Shown here: positions 55,812 through 64,000 of the stretch, piece by piece
How positions within the stretch are numbered: position 1 is the stretch's first letter
Layout of the letters: every line of letters starts with the position of its first letter
Origin: Heterohyrax brucei
Taxonomy: Eukaryota; Chordata; Mammalia; Hyracoidea; Procaviidae
Direction of reading: 5' to 3'
DNA length: 64,000 bases
Assembly: GCA_028571685.1 (NCBI GenBank)
Contig: CM053166.1
Span: forward strand, 60,598,111-60,662,110
The notes under the pieces: generated by a model
The model's input: only the letters and a program-made list of their open reading frames with translations
Databases searched by the model: none
Told to the model about the DNA's origin: nothing
Position numbers and translations under genes: made by a program

Positions 55812-55883
55812 GCCTGAACAGGGACCTGAACCCTAGACCCTTGGATGAAAAGCCTGATGCTCTACCGACTGAGATACTCAGGC
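55812..55883 (-). tRNA. tRNA-Lys(TTT)-like gene, probably a pseudogene
   Basis: Seventy-two nucleotides fold as a tRNA on the minus strand. The acceptor stem GCCTGAG/TTCAGGC pairs fully (one G.T). The D arm is TCTCAGTCGGTAGAGC, the anticodon loop CTTTTCA gives TTT, and the T arm is TAGGGTTCAGGTCCCTG. Overall it matches cytosolic tRNA-Lys(TTT). Signs of decay: two mismatches in the anticodon stem (TCAGG against TCCAA), the A of the loop after TTT changed to C, one D-stem mismatch, and altered A box (TATCTCAGTCGG) and B box (GGTTCAGGTCC). No encoded CCA or A-tail is seen, so it looks like a decayed gene copy rather than a processed one. An AfroSINE starts 10 bp away. Confidence 0.82.
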
Positions 55884-55892
55884 TTCCAAGAG

Positions 55893-56070
55893 AAATAACT
55901 AGGAAATCCTGGTTGCAGAGTGGCTAAAATGTATGTCTGCTAACCAAAAAGTCAGCAGTTTGAATTCATCAGGCATTCCTTGGAAACCCTATGGGTCAGT
56001 TCTACTCTGTCCCACAGGGGTTGCTATGAGTAGGAATCAATGTGACAGCAATGGGTTTATTTTGTTTTTG
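55893..56070 (+). mobile_element. AfroSINE, short form
   Basis: GGAAATCCTGGTTGCAGAGTGG, GCTAACCAAAAAGTCAGCAG, TTCCTTGGAAACCCTATGGG, tail GAGTAGGAATCAATGTGAC and TGGGTTTATTTTG. Its T-rich end was the target for the next L1. Confidence 0.92.
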
Positions 56071-57087
56071 TTTTTTTTATTATGACTGAGTGAAAATGTA
56101 CATTCCCATATAAATTTACATGCCTACCTATATGCAGCTTCCACTGCTCTCCCTGCCCAGTGACAGCACACTATTCCTCTCTGCTCCATACATGTCTCAT
56201 CCTCCCAACAGTCTCCTTTCCCCTCCTCTCCACCAACTCCCCTTCCTCCAGCCAGAGGTCAGCAGGATGATATCCTATAGATGCACAGAACCATAAAGTG
56301 CATCCAGTATATGGTCACTCTGCATCACTAAGTCCAATACACTTGTGTCCAAAGAGTGGACATTCATTATGATTTATGGGCAAGGGCAGCATCAGTGCCA
56401 GGGGCCGTGCTCCCAGGGGAACCCTGAAGCCGCTGGACCATCAATTGTGGTTTTTTAGTGGAGATCTCAGGGTGCACCCCTTTTTGTTCTTGTGTTGCCA
56501 GTGGAACTCAACTTAGTGAGCTCCACTGCGGCTATCACTGGTGGTGGCTGGGCACCATCTGGTTCTTCCAGTCCCAAGTCTTGATTCATACCACTTACCC
56601 AAATTATCACAACGTGAAGCAGAACAACTTAATAAACCCATCACAAAGGAAGAGATTGAAAATGTCATCAAAACACTGCCAAGCAAACAAAGCCTGGGCC
56701 CAGATGGCTTCACTGCAGAATTCTACCAAGGTTTTAGAGAAGAGTTATCTCCAATACTAGTGAGACTATTTCACAGTATACAAGGGGACAGAATACTCCC
56801 AGACTCATTCTATGAAGCCAGCACAACCCTGATACCAAAGCCAGGGAAAGACCCAACAAAAAAAAGAGAACTACAGACTGGTATCACTCATGAATGTAGA
56901 TGCAAAAATCTTCAACAAAATTCTTGCCAATACAACAACAGATCAAAAAAATAATCCATCATGACCAAGTGGGATTCATACCATGGATGCAAGGCTGGTT
57001 CAACATCAGAAAAACAATGTGATTAACCACATAAATATCACAAAAGATAAGAATCACCTGATTTTGTCCACCGATGCAGAAAAGGCA
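56071..57087 (-). mobile_element. Rearranged L1: 3' UTR reverse, RT segment forward
   Basis: The left arm (56071 to about 56588) is L1 3' UTR on the minus strand. The right arm (about 56592-57087) is ORF2 RT in forward orientation, with [19 protein letters not shown] and [18 protein letters not shown] readable in 56541-56954. About 2.5 kb of L1 between the two source regions is missing. TTTGTTTTTG flanks the whole (56061-56070, 57088-57097). This fits twin priming with a large internal deletion. Confidence 0.83.
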
Positions 57088-57097
57088 TTTGTTTTTG

Positions 57098-57577
57098 TTT
57101 TTGATTAACAGGTTACAGTTCAGGATCAGGAATACTCAGGAACGTGGTTCTTCTATTAGGACAGCCTCTTCCCAGCTGTGCTCACAGCTATGGCTCTCCC
57201 TGGTCCTCCGCCTCTGCCATCTCTGTGCCGTCTCCTGCAAGTCTGTCCTGCTGAACTTTCCTGCCTTGATGGTGGTGGGCTCTTCTCTTTCACACCTCTA
57301 GGATGGCTCACCTCAAGCACCTCAGTAAGACGGCAAAACTGACGAATCCCCTTGGTGGGACACAGTTACCCTATCACACAGTCCAGCCCAAATATTTGGG
57401 GGGAAGTTATAAAACCATGGGTAGAAAGGCCTTAGAAAAGTGATCCTTCAAGCTTCATTATAGTTACATCATGTAAATATTACACGTATTTGAGGATATG
57501 GACTTACTCTAAGCAAGCTTCATTTGAGGAAGTCTACATGAGTACATAAGTATTATTTATAATTTATAGAGGTAACA
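57098..57577. other. Unclassified non-coding DNA
   Basis: A pyrimidine-rich part (57150-57300) and CCCTATCACACAGTCCAGCCC near 57370. I do not recognise a family or exon. Confidence 0.45.
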
Positions 57578-57860
57578 TAGCACAGAGCTTGTGAATATTG
57601 ACTCTGGAATCAGGTAGTTTTAAATTCAAGTTCTGACTCAGCCATTTAGCAGCTGTGTAACTTTTGAGCAAGTAAGCTCATTCCTCTAAGTCTCAATTTG
57701 TTTATCTACATAATGAGGGTTAGAAATAGTTGCTGCATCACACAGTTACTGTAAGGATTAAGTAATGCATTTGAAAAGCAGAGTGCTTAGCCTTGTACTC
57801 AGTGTCAGCCAAGTGCCGTTGAGTTGGATCCGACTTGTAGGTACTTAATAAATGCCTCAT
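57578..57860 (+). repeat. MIR SINE, nearly complete
   Basis: TAACATAGCACAGAGCTTGTG, ATTGACTCTGGAATCAGG, AGCCATTTAGCAGCTGTGTAAC, TTATCTACATAATGAGGG, TTACTGTAAGGATTAAGTAATGC, then TACTTAATAAATGCC follow the MIR order. It is split by the tail insertion at 57798-57833. Confidence 0.88.
57798..57833 (-). mobile_element. Ultra-short RTE/SINE tail insertion (36 bp) in MIR
   Basis: GTCAGCCAAGTGCCGTTGAG and TTGGATCCGA, reverse orientation, between two copies of CTTGTA (57792-57797, 57834-57839). It interrupts the MIR just before its TACTTAATAAATG end. Confidence 0.78.
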
Positions 57861-59023
57861 TATTCTATATGATTTATTGGGATCTTAAGGTAGGGTGGAG
57901 GTCACCCGATAACTTCTGTTTGAGGAATCCAGAATCCAGGGCATATTCTATTTGTTCATTACAACTCCTCACACTACTCCATTCTACTTTCATTTATCTC
58001 ACGCCCCGCACCCCTCATTATGCCGACTAAAAAAAATCTGGATGTATTCTGTCTCCTGAGAATACATTTCACCTTTTTCCCCTCACACCTGCCTTCTGTT
58101 AGAGGTCCTTTCATTTTTTACATATTCCTTTGCAAAAGCCACCGTTATAGTTTTATGGCAACCCATTTTCTGGTAAATATGATGTATTATTAGAGGAAGA
58201 ATGCCTGCCTCCATCAAGCTTAACAAGTGATTTATGTACAATGACAGGTTAAAATGGGCTTCTTTTCCACGTTGATATAAAACAGGTATTGGGAATTTTG
58301 TCCTTCCTGGTCCCTGACTCTGTTCACTTAAAAAGTGATTTCTTCTTATATAGTGCTCAGTTTTGTTTGACTTTGCCATTATTTTCTCGTGAGCAGGCAT
58401 CACTCCAAGTTTTATTAATGTTTTTGTCTAGGGTGGCAAGTCTCAGGAAATCATTGGCCAAACCCTCTTGCCTGTTTTTCGATAAGGCTGTTTATTCCCT
58501 GTAGCAGTAGCAGAATCACTGTTTACACACTCTGCTGAGCTTTTTTCAGAGCCAGTCTTGGGATTGTTTGTACCATTCCCCCGTCACTCCCTTGCTTCTT
58601 CTGATACCAGCCTGAGTGGGCTGGTGGAGCCAAGGGCTCGTACTGTGCTGTACATTACTGGGAACTTTGTAGTGCAACATTAATGTTTGTCTGCTCATCT
58701 GAGCTCTTGCTAGTTGGATGCTTTTGCTTGCCTAGGGCACAGGAAATAACATGTGTTTTGATTGATAGCTTTGAGTCATAATAGATAATTGATGCTGCTC
58801 ATGCTCAGCCAGTTACCAATAATACTCAGTGAAGTTTTATGTGACAAGAATAATAACTTGTTAAGAGAGAGAGAATGGCAGCAAGTTATGCTTATACACA
58901 GGTATGCTTCTAAGTATTAAATCTGAGTTAGGCTTTCACCATGAAACCTGAGTATACTCTATGTTAAATATTTCTGAAGAGTTTAAAATCAGACAGCCTC
59001 TTCTCTTGTACTGAGAGTTTCAT
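57861..59023. other. Unclassified non-coding DNA
   Basis: No repeat, exon or RNA recognised. Two frames of 71 and 106 codons (58289-58504 plus, 58083-58403 minus) overlap each other and show no domain. Confidence 0.5.
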
Positions 59024-60045
59024 TCTGTTGTTGCTGGGTACCATCAAGTGAATTCCAACTCATAGGGACCCTGTGCACAACAGAACAAAACACTGCCTGG
59101 TCTTATGCCACATTCACAATTGTTCTTATGCTTAAGCCCATCTTGTCAAGGGTCTTCCTCTTTTTTGCTGACCCTCCACTCTACCAAGCACGATTTCCTT
59201 CTCCAGGGACTGATCTTTCCTGACAACATGTCCAAAGTATGTAAGCCTCCGTCTTGCCATCTTTGCTTCCAAGGAGCACTCTGATTGTACTTCTTCCAGG
59301 ACAGATCTGTTTGTTCTTTTGGAAGTCCCTGGTACATTCAACATTCTTCTCCAAAACCACAATTCAAAGGCATCAAGTCTTCTTCTGTCTTCTTAGTTCA
59401 CTGTCCAGCTTTCACATGCATATGATATGATTGAAAATACCATGGCTTGGGCCAGGTGCACTTTAGTCTTTGAGGTGACATCTTTACTTTTCAATACTTT
59501 AAAGAGACCCTTTGCAGCAGATTTTCCCAGTGCAATGCATCTTTTGATTTCTTGACTGCTGCTGCCATAGGCATTGATTGTGGACCCAAGTAAAGTGAAA
59601 TCCTTGACAACTTCAATCTTTTCTCCATATGACAATGTTGCTTACTGGTCCAATTGTGAGGAATTTTGTTTTCTTAATGTTGAGGCATAATCCATGCTGA
59701 AACCTGTGTTCTTTGATATTTATCAGTGTTTCAAATCTTATTCATTTCCGGCAAGTAAGGCTGTGTTGTCTGCGTAACACAGGTTGTTTATGAGTCTTCC
59801 TCCAATCCTGATGCCTCATTCCTCTTCACAGAATCCAGCTTCTCAGATTATTTGTTTGGCATACAGATTGAAAAGGTATGGTGAAAGGATACAACCCCGA
59901 TGCACACTTTTCCTGACTTTAAGCCATGTAGTGTCCCCTTGTTCTGTTCACACTACTACCTCTTGACCCATATACAGATTCCTTTAGTGTAGAATTAAGT
60001 GTTCTGGGATTCCCATTCTCTGCAACGTTAATAATGAGTTTCAGT
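59024..60045 (-). mobile_element. RTE LINE, 3' 1 kb
   Basis: The tail GTTGTTGCTGGGTACCATC lies at the left. On the minus strand, readable RT C-terminal text includes GEKIEVVKDFTLLGSTINAY, MVFSIISYACESWTVN (59393-59635) and MWFWRRMLNVPGTSKRTN, ARRRLTYFGHVVRKDQSLEK (59132-59362). This is the region downstream of the RT palm in RTE elements, including the YFGH box. Frameshifts separate the blocks. Confidence 0.9.
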
Positions 60046-60082
60046 CTATGTGGAATCAAGTAAGGAGTTTGGGGTGTCAAGG

Positions 60083-60305
60083 GAGTCAACAAATACTAAA
60101 CAGAAACCATGTGCTGGGTTTTGGGCCTAATTCTTCACCTGGTTTGCTCATCCACTGCTCACAACCTTGAGAAGTAGACATTACTATCCTCAAACTACAG
60201 CTAAGAAAATTGAGGCCAAAGATGACTCCAGAATGACACACAGACAGTTAAACTAGATTTCATTTTCAACTCTGTCTGAATCCGAAGACTCACTCCTACT
60301 ACAAT
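60083..60305 (-). repeat. MIR SINE
   Basis: CCATGTGCTGGGTTTTGGGCC, CACAACCTTGAGAAGTAGAC, CAGCTAAGAAAATTGAGGCC, GTCTGAATCCGAAGACTC follow reverse MIR order. Confidence 0.75.
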
Positions 60306-60364
60306 GAACAGAACACTGTGTCAATCACCATCTTTGAAGCCCAGCTACATGCTGCATGAATAAT

Positions 60365-60500
60365 AGACAGAATCTGTATAGCACTTCCTAAGCTTCAGGT
60401 ACTGTTACAAATTTCAACTAATTAAATCCTCGTAACAACCCTGTGAGTTATCTCCATTTTATTGATAAGAAAACTAAGGTACAGATTGCTCAAAGTCATA
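60365..60500 (-). repeat. MIR SINE, split by RTE (first part)
   Basis: AGCACTTCCTAAGCTTCAGG, AATCCTCGTAACAACCCTGTGAG, AAACTAAGGTACAGATTGC; the rest is at 60777-60845 (GTCAGAATTTGAAATCAGG) after the RTE fragment. Confidence 0.8.
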
Positions 60501-60776
60501 TTGTTGTGTTGTTAAGTGCCATTGAGTCAGTTCTGACTCATAGTGATGGTATGCACAACAGAATGAAACACTAGCCAGTCCTTTGCCATGCCAATGATAC
60601 TTTTTATGATTAAGCCCTTTGTTTTAGTCACTGTGTCAATTCATCTTGCTGAGGGTCTCCATTTTTTTTTTAATTGACCTTCTGCTTTATCAAGCATGAT
60701 GTCCTTCTCCAAGGGATTGATCCCTCCTGATATAATTTCCAAAGTATGTAAAATGCAGTCTCATCATCCTTGCTTA
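60501..60776 (-). mobile_element. RTE LINE 3' fragment in MIR
   Basis: TTGTTGTGTTGTTAAGTGCC, ATGCACAACAGAATGAAACAC, AAGCATGATGTCCTTCTCC, TTTCCAAAGTATGTAAAATGC. A T-run of nine interrupts the frame region. Confidence 0.88.
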
Positions 60777-60845
60777 GAGCTTTTAATTGGCAAAGTCAGA
60801 ATTTGAAATCAGGTTTTATGGGTCCAGTCTCAGTACTGTACCTCA
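60777..60845 (-). repeat. MIR SINE, second part
   Basis: Rest of the MIR at 60365-60500: CAAAGTCAGAATTTGAAATC, then GGTCCAGTCTCAGTACTG. Confidence 0.7.
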
Positions 60846-60904
60846 CCTCCTATACTCACTAATATTTTCAATTAATTAATTGAGTTATTAGCAAATCCCT
60901 TCAT

Positions 60905-61475
60905 TTCAGTTATCTATTCTTACATAACAAACTACTCCAAAACTTGATGGATTAAAAAACAAAGCAAACAAACAAACAAAAACACTTTTTAAAATTCTGT
61001 TCATGAGTTAATGGGACAGTAATTCATGAATGACCTAGCTAGGCCTTTCCTGAATCCATGTGGCATCAGCTGGCATGACTGGGGCTGTAAGATTTACTTT
61101 TAAGACGACTTCTTCACATACATGCTTGGTATCTCATTACTTCTTTGTTTCTCAATGTCTTTCCATATGACATCTCATTCTCTATGTAGATTGTGCTTCT
61201 CTCAGTATGGTGGTTTCAGGGTGATCATGCTTATAACCTGGTGCCTGGCTTCCAAGAGGCAGGAAGAAATTTCCAGGCCAACTAATGGTTATGACCAAGA
61301 TAAGCAAAGTATCACTTCTACCACGCATAGTACCTACCCAGATTCAAGGGGTAGAAAAACAGACTCTACCTCTTGATTAGATTGCGGAAAGTTCACAATG
61401 AAGAACAGAATATGAAGTGGTCATCATTATGACCGTTTTTGAAGAATACTATCTGCTGCACCCTTCCTCCCAGTA
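60905..61475 (+). repeat. Old mammal-wide repeat
   Basis: CAGTTATCTATTCTTACATAACAAAC, CCAAAACTTGATGGATTAAAAAAC, AGATTCAAGGGGTAGAAAAAC, CTACCTCTTGATTAGATTGC. Third copy of the family at 24470-25510 and 54494-54965. Confidence 0.6.
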
Positions 61476-62199
61476 TAATCAGTCACGGTTTGGGAACTTA
61501 AAATTCACAAACAAAATCAATCTGGTAAAGGAATTGCTGTTTAAATCACACTGAGTGTTGGGTCACCTATTTTAGCACTGTAATTTAAGACAGCGTCCTT
61601 ACACAATATATGAAAGCATGTCTTTGACTTTAAATCCACAAGAAAATAATCCAGAGGTGCTTCTGGACTGAACAAAATTTGGTTATTTTTGATGTCCAAT
61701 AAAATTATCCAACAAGAGAAATGCGTTTTTTACCAGAATTAAAACAGCTTCCAATAGATTGTGAAAATTATTTAAGGCAATGATTATTGTTATTTATCCT
61801 GAAATTCATCTAGTACCGAGAAGAAACAAAGCCTGTATTGTGAAATAAGAATTGCACATATGCCACAAACATAGACTTCTTGCCATCTGGATGAGCAAAA
61901 CACAGGAAAGTCTGCTGATAATCCTAGGCATACATCAACCTTCCTATGGTGTGGGCATGTGTATTCATTATCAAGGATACTGTGTGCAGATTGTGCTTGA
62001 TTGTGCCAATCAAAAGCTATTAGACTGAGGCTGAGGCACGGAGCTAAGAGAGAAGTTCATATGGCCTAATTTGAGTGCAGAGTGTCTCTGCATCATGTGA
62101 CATTTTTAGTTATGTGCATTAGTGGCTGGTGTACTCAAGATGGAGGTGTCTCTGGCTGTGTGGGATTCATAACTGTTTTGTTTTTCAAAATGTGGTTTG
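61476..62199. other. Unclassified non-coding DNA
   Basis: No recognised gene or repeat. Confidence 0.5.
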
Positions 62200-62969
62200 C
62201 TAACTGCAATGCAGAACTAGGAGACCAGTGCCAGACAGCACTGGAGCCAATCCACAGAGCGATAAGAGCAGAGTGCCTATGTGCAGGAAACTTCCTGGCT
62301 TCCTGGCACACTGCCTCCGGGCAGTCATCTATGAAACACTTGCAGATCAGGCATGAAGCCTGGGCTGAGAGACACAGGAAGCAGAAGCTGAAGAGATAAG
62401 GAACACAAGAAGCTGAGCTACCTCAATCTCAAAAGGTATGGCCATAACCTCACGGGTCTCTAATGGTGAAGTCGTATCCTCTAGTGTTTCTAAAGGTGGA
62501 GTTGCCACTTAGCTGGACTAGGGAATTGATGTGTCTCAAGCCAAGAGAGCAGAGTAGCTGTCCCAGTGGGCCTGGAAGGTGAAGCTGTAGCCTAGGGCTG
62601 AGTGCCTCCACTCAGAATCCAGAGTATGGCCAATACCTAGAGCCTGAAGAGTGGAGTTATTGTGTGAATGGTCTCAGAGAACAGTGAGCTATTTTCAAGC
62701 CTTGAGGTCTAATGTAATGTGTTCTGTTTGTTTGCTTGGTGCATGCTATGCTTTCTTTCTCTACAATTTTTCCCCTTGTAATGGAAATGTCTAGCTGGTG
62801 CCTGCTTGTTCTGCCATTGTATTTTGGAAGCAAATAACTTGTATTCTAGATTTCAAAGTTGAAGAATTTCTGGATTTTGGACTTGGATTTATGACTTTTG
62901 CTATGATAGGATGAATGTGTTTTAGATATTGCAAGGAAGCGATATTTTGTGGGCCAAATAGTGGAATGT
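62200..62969 (+). mobile_element. MaLR-type internal sequence, 3' part
   Basis: CTTGTAATGGAAATGTCTAGC, CTGCCATTGTATTTTGGAAGC, TCTGGATTTTGGACTTGG, then AATAGTGGAATG directly before the LTR start. This text is typical of the non-coding internal region of mammalian MaLR retrotransposons (ERVL-related). Left edge uncertain. No protein reading frame of retroviral type is present. Confidence 0.7.
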
Positions 62970-63090
62970 TATGGATTGAATTATATCCACCAAAAAATGT
63001 ATGTGGAAATTTGGCTAGGCTATGTCTTGGTATTGTGTGATGTTCCTATATGCTGGAAGCCTGACCCCTATGATATTAATGAAGGAGGAA
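62970..63090 (+). mobile_element. MaLR-like LTR, 3' part replaced by RTE
   Basis: TGTTATGGATTGAATTATATCC, AATTTGGCTAGGCTATGTC, TATTGTGTGATGTTCC, ATGATATTAATGAAGGAGG. Same family as 16867-17373, 18779-19240 and 52155-52638. It breaks off at the RTE and does not resume afterwards, so the 3' three-quarters are lost. Confidence 0.8.
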
Positions 63091-63628
63091 GATGCATTGC
63101 ATTGGGAAAATCTGCTGTAAAGGACCTCTTTAAAGTATTCAGAAGTAACAATGTCACCTTGGAGACTAAGGTGTGCCTGACCCAAGCCATGGTATTTTCA
63201 GTCACATCATATGCATGCAAAAGCTGGATCATAAAAAAAGAAGACAGAAGAAGAATTGATGCCTTTGAATTGTGATGTTGGAGAAGATGCTGAACATACC
63301 ACAGACTGTCAAAAGAACAAACAGATCTATTCTAGAAGTACAGCCAGAGACCTCCTTGGAAGCAAAGATGGCAAGACTGCATCTTACATACTTTGGACTT
63401 GTCAGGAAGGATCATTCCCTGGAGAAGGACATCAATGCTTGGTAGAGTGGAACGTCAGCAAAAAAGAGGAAGACCCTTGATGAGAAGGATTGACACAGTG
63501 GCTGCAACAATGGGCTTAAGCATAAAAATGACTGTAGACATGACGCAAGACCTGGCAGTGTCTTGATCTGTTCTTCATAGGGTTGCTATTAGTCAGAACC
63601 GACTCCACGGCACCTAACAATAACATGA
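63091..63628 (+). mobile_element. RTE LINE 3' end, forward
   Basis: Readable RT C-terminal text: RCIALGKSAVKDLFKVFRSN, TKVCLTQAMVFSVTSYACKS and KEDRRRIDAFEL (within 62949-63275), later DLLGSKDGKTASYILWTC and CLVEWNVSKKEEDP (63256-63480). The tail is GTCAGAACCGACTCCACGGC then ACCTAACAATAACA. Frameshifts and a stop inactivate it. The 108-codon open frame is a fusion of LTR and RTE. Confidence 0.9.
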
Positions 63629-63767
63629 AGGCTGGCTCCCAAAAGGTCCTCTTTGTTTATTAAAGTGGGGCTCCTCAGACTACAGAGGGTCCATCAGTGT
63701 TTTATTAGAGGCCTCTGAAAATTTCCTAATTAGATATTTAGAGTTTGGTGATAATATATCAAATTCA

Positions 63768-63930
63768 GAAACACTGCTGGCATAGTGGTTAAGTGCTATG
63801 GCTACTAATCAAAAAGTCAGCAATTTGAATCCACTAGGTGCTCCTTGGAAACTCCATGGAGCAGTTCTACTCTGTCCTATAGAGTTGCTGTGAGTTGGAG
63901 TCAACTTGACATCAGTGGGTTTGGTTTTGT
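63768..63930 (+). mobile_element. AfroSINE, short form, with perfect TSD
   Basis: GAAACACTGCTGGCATAGTGG, GCTACTAATCAAAAAGTCAGC, TTTGAATCCACTAGG, GAGTTGGAGTCAACTTGAC, ending GGGTTTGGTTTTG. The perfect duplication ATCAAATTCA flanks it (63758-63767, 63931-63940). Confidence 0.95.
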
Positions 63931-63947
63931 ATCAAATTCATCATTAT

Positions 63948-64000
63948 TTCTCAGGGGACATCCAGGCCAATTGGCATAACTAGCCTATTGCTGAGTCTTC
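63948..64000 (+). mobile_element. L1 3' UTR, cut by window end
   Basis: CAGGGGACATCCAGGCC, CAATTGGCATAACTAGCC match the L1 3' UTR at about 9204-9245 in the full-length copy. Confidence 0.85.

Noticed and set aside
56541..56954. 137-codon frame that could look like a gene with an RT domain
   Set aside because: A fusion of antisense 3' UTR and an inverted L1 RT segment created by the insertion event; not a host gene.
62949..63275. 108-codon frame with RT-like C terminus
   Set aside because: The start is in LTR sequence and the rest is a truncated RTE; the fusion is due to insertion.

Overview
The window is mammalian nuclear DNA. It is almost certainly afrotherian and most likely from an elephant or mammoth. 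The evidence is the repeat content: about 18 tRNA-derived AfroSINE copies (head with a GTTCRAATCC-like B box, tail with GAGTCGGAATCGACTC and GACGGCA), several RTE LINE fragments of the RTE1_LA type, L1s with a tandem-monomer 5' UTR, and an LTR family that looks like an Afrotheria-restricted MaLR. I name these families from memory of their consensus sequences; no database was searched.

I find no protein-coding gene, exon series or CpG island. Open frames are short, and those that resemble protein are dead retrotransposon or transposon remains (L1 ORF1/ORF2, RTE reverse transcriptase, mariner transposase). The only host-type gene is a 72-nt tRNA-Lys(TTT)-like sequence at 55812-55883 (minus), probably a pseudogene.

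Layout. 1-1685: old LTR-like repeat and unclassified DNA. 1686-10067: an AfroSINE split by an 8.2-kb full-length L1 (16-bp target-site duplication, apparent 3' transduction), which itself carries a 0.5-kb L1 tail in ORF2. 10068-15050: a dense field of AfroSINE, RTE and MIR copies. 16386-20290: a HAL1-like element (L1 ORF1 but no recognisable ORF2) broken by two LTRs. 20690-26335: L2, old LTR-like repeats and an inverted pair of mariner remnants. 26336-35775: one old L1 3' end split by two younger L1s that entered about 10 bp apart. 38240-48715: an ancient L1 with six later insertion events, one of them a twin-primed L1 that contains another L1. 48990-50830: RTE and RTE-derived SINE. 52000-57100: LTR, hAT, SINE, tRNA-like and L1 remains. 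57578-64000: MIR, RTE, MaLR internal sequence plus LTR, RTE, SINE, and the start of another L1 tail.

The most interesting signal is a set of ultra-short insertions (9-49 bp) made of little or nothing but the shared 3' tail of the RTE/AfroSINE system. Their core is the palindrome GAGTCGGATCCGACTC followed by GACGGCACTTGGC and TTGGC repeats. At least two have perfect 12- and 15-bp target-site duplications. Together with the shared tail of RTE and AfroSINE copies, they suggest that a hairpin of about 30 nt is enough for mobilisation by the RTE machinery. This is inference from sequence and needs comparison with empty sites.
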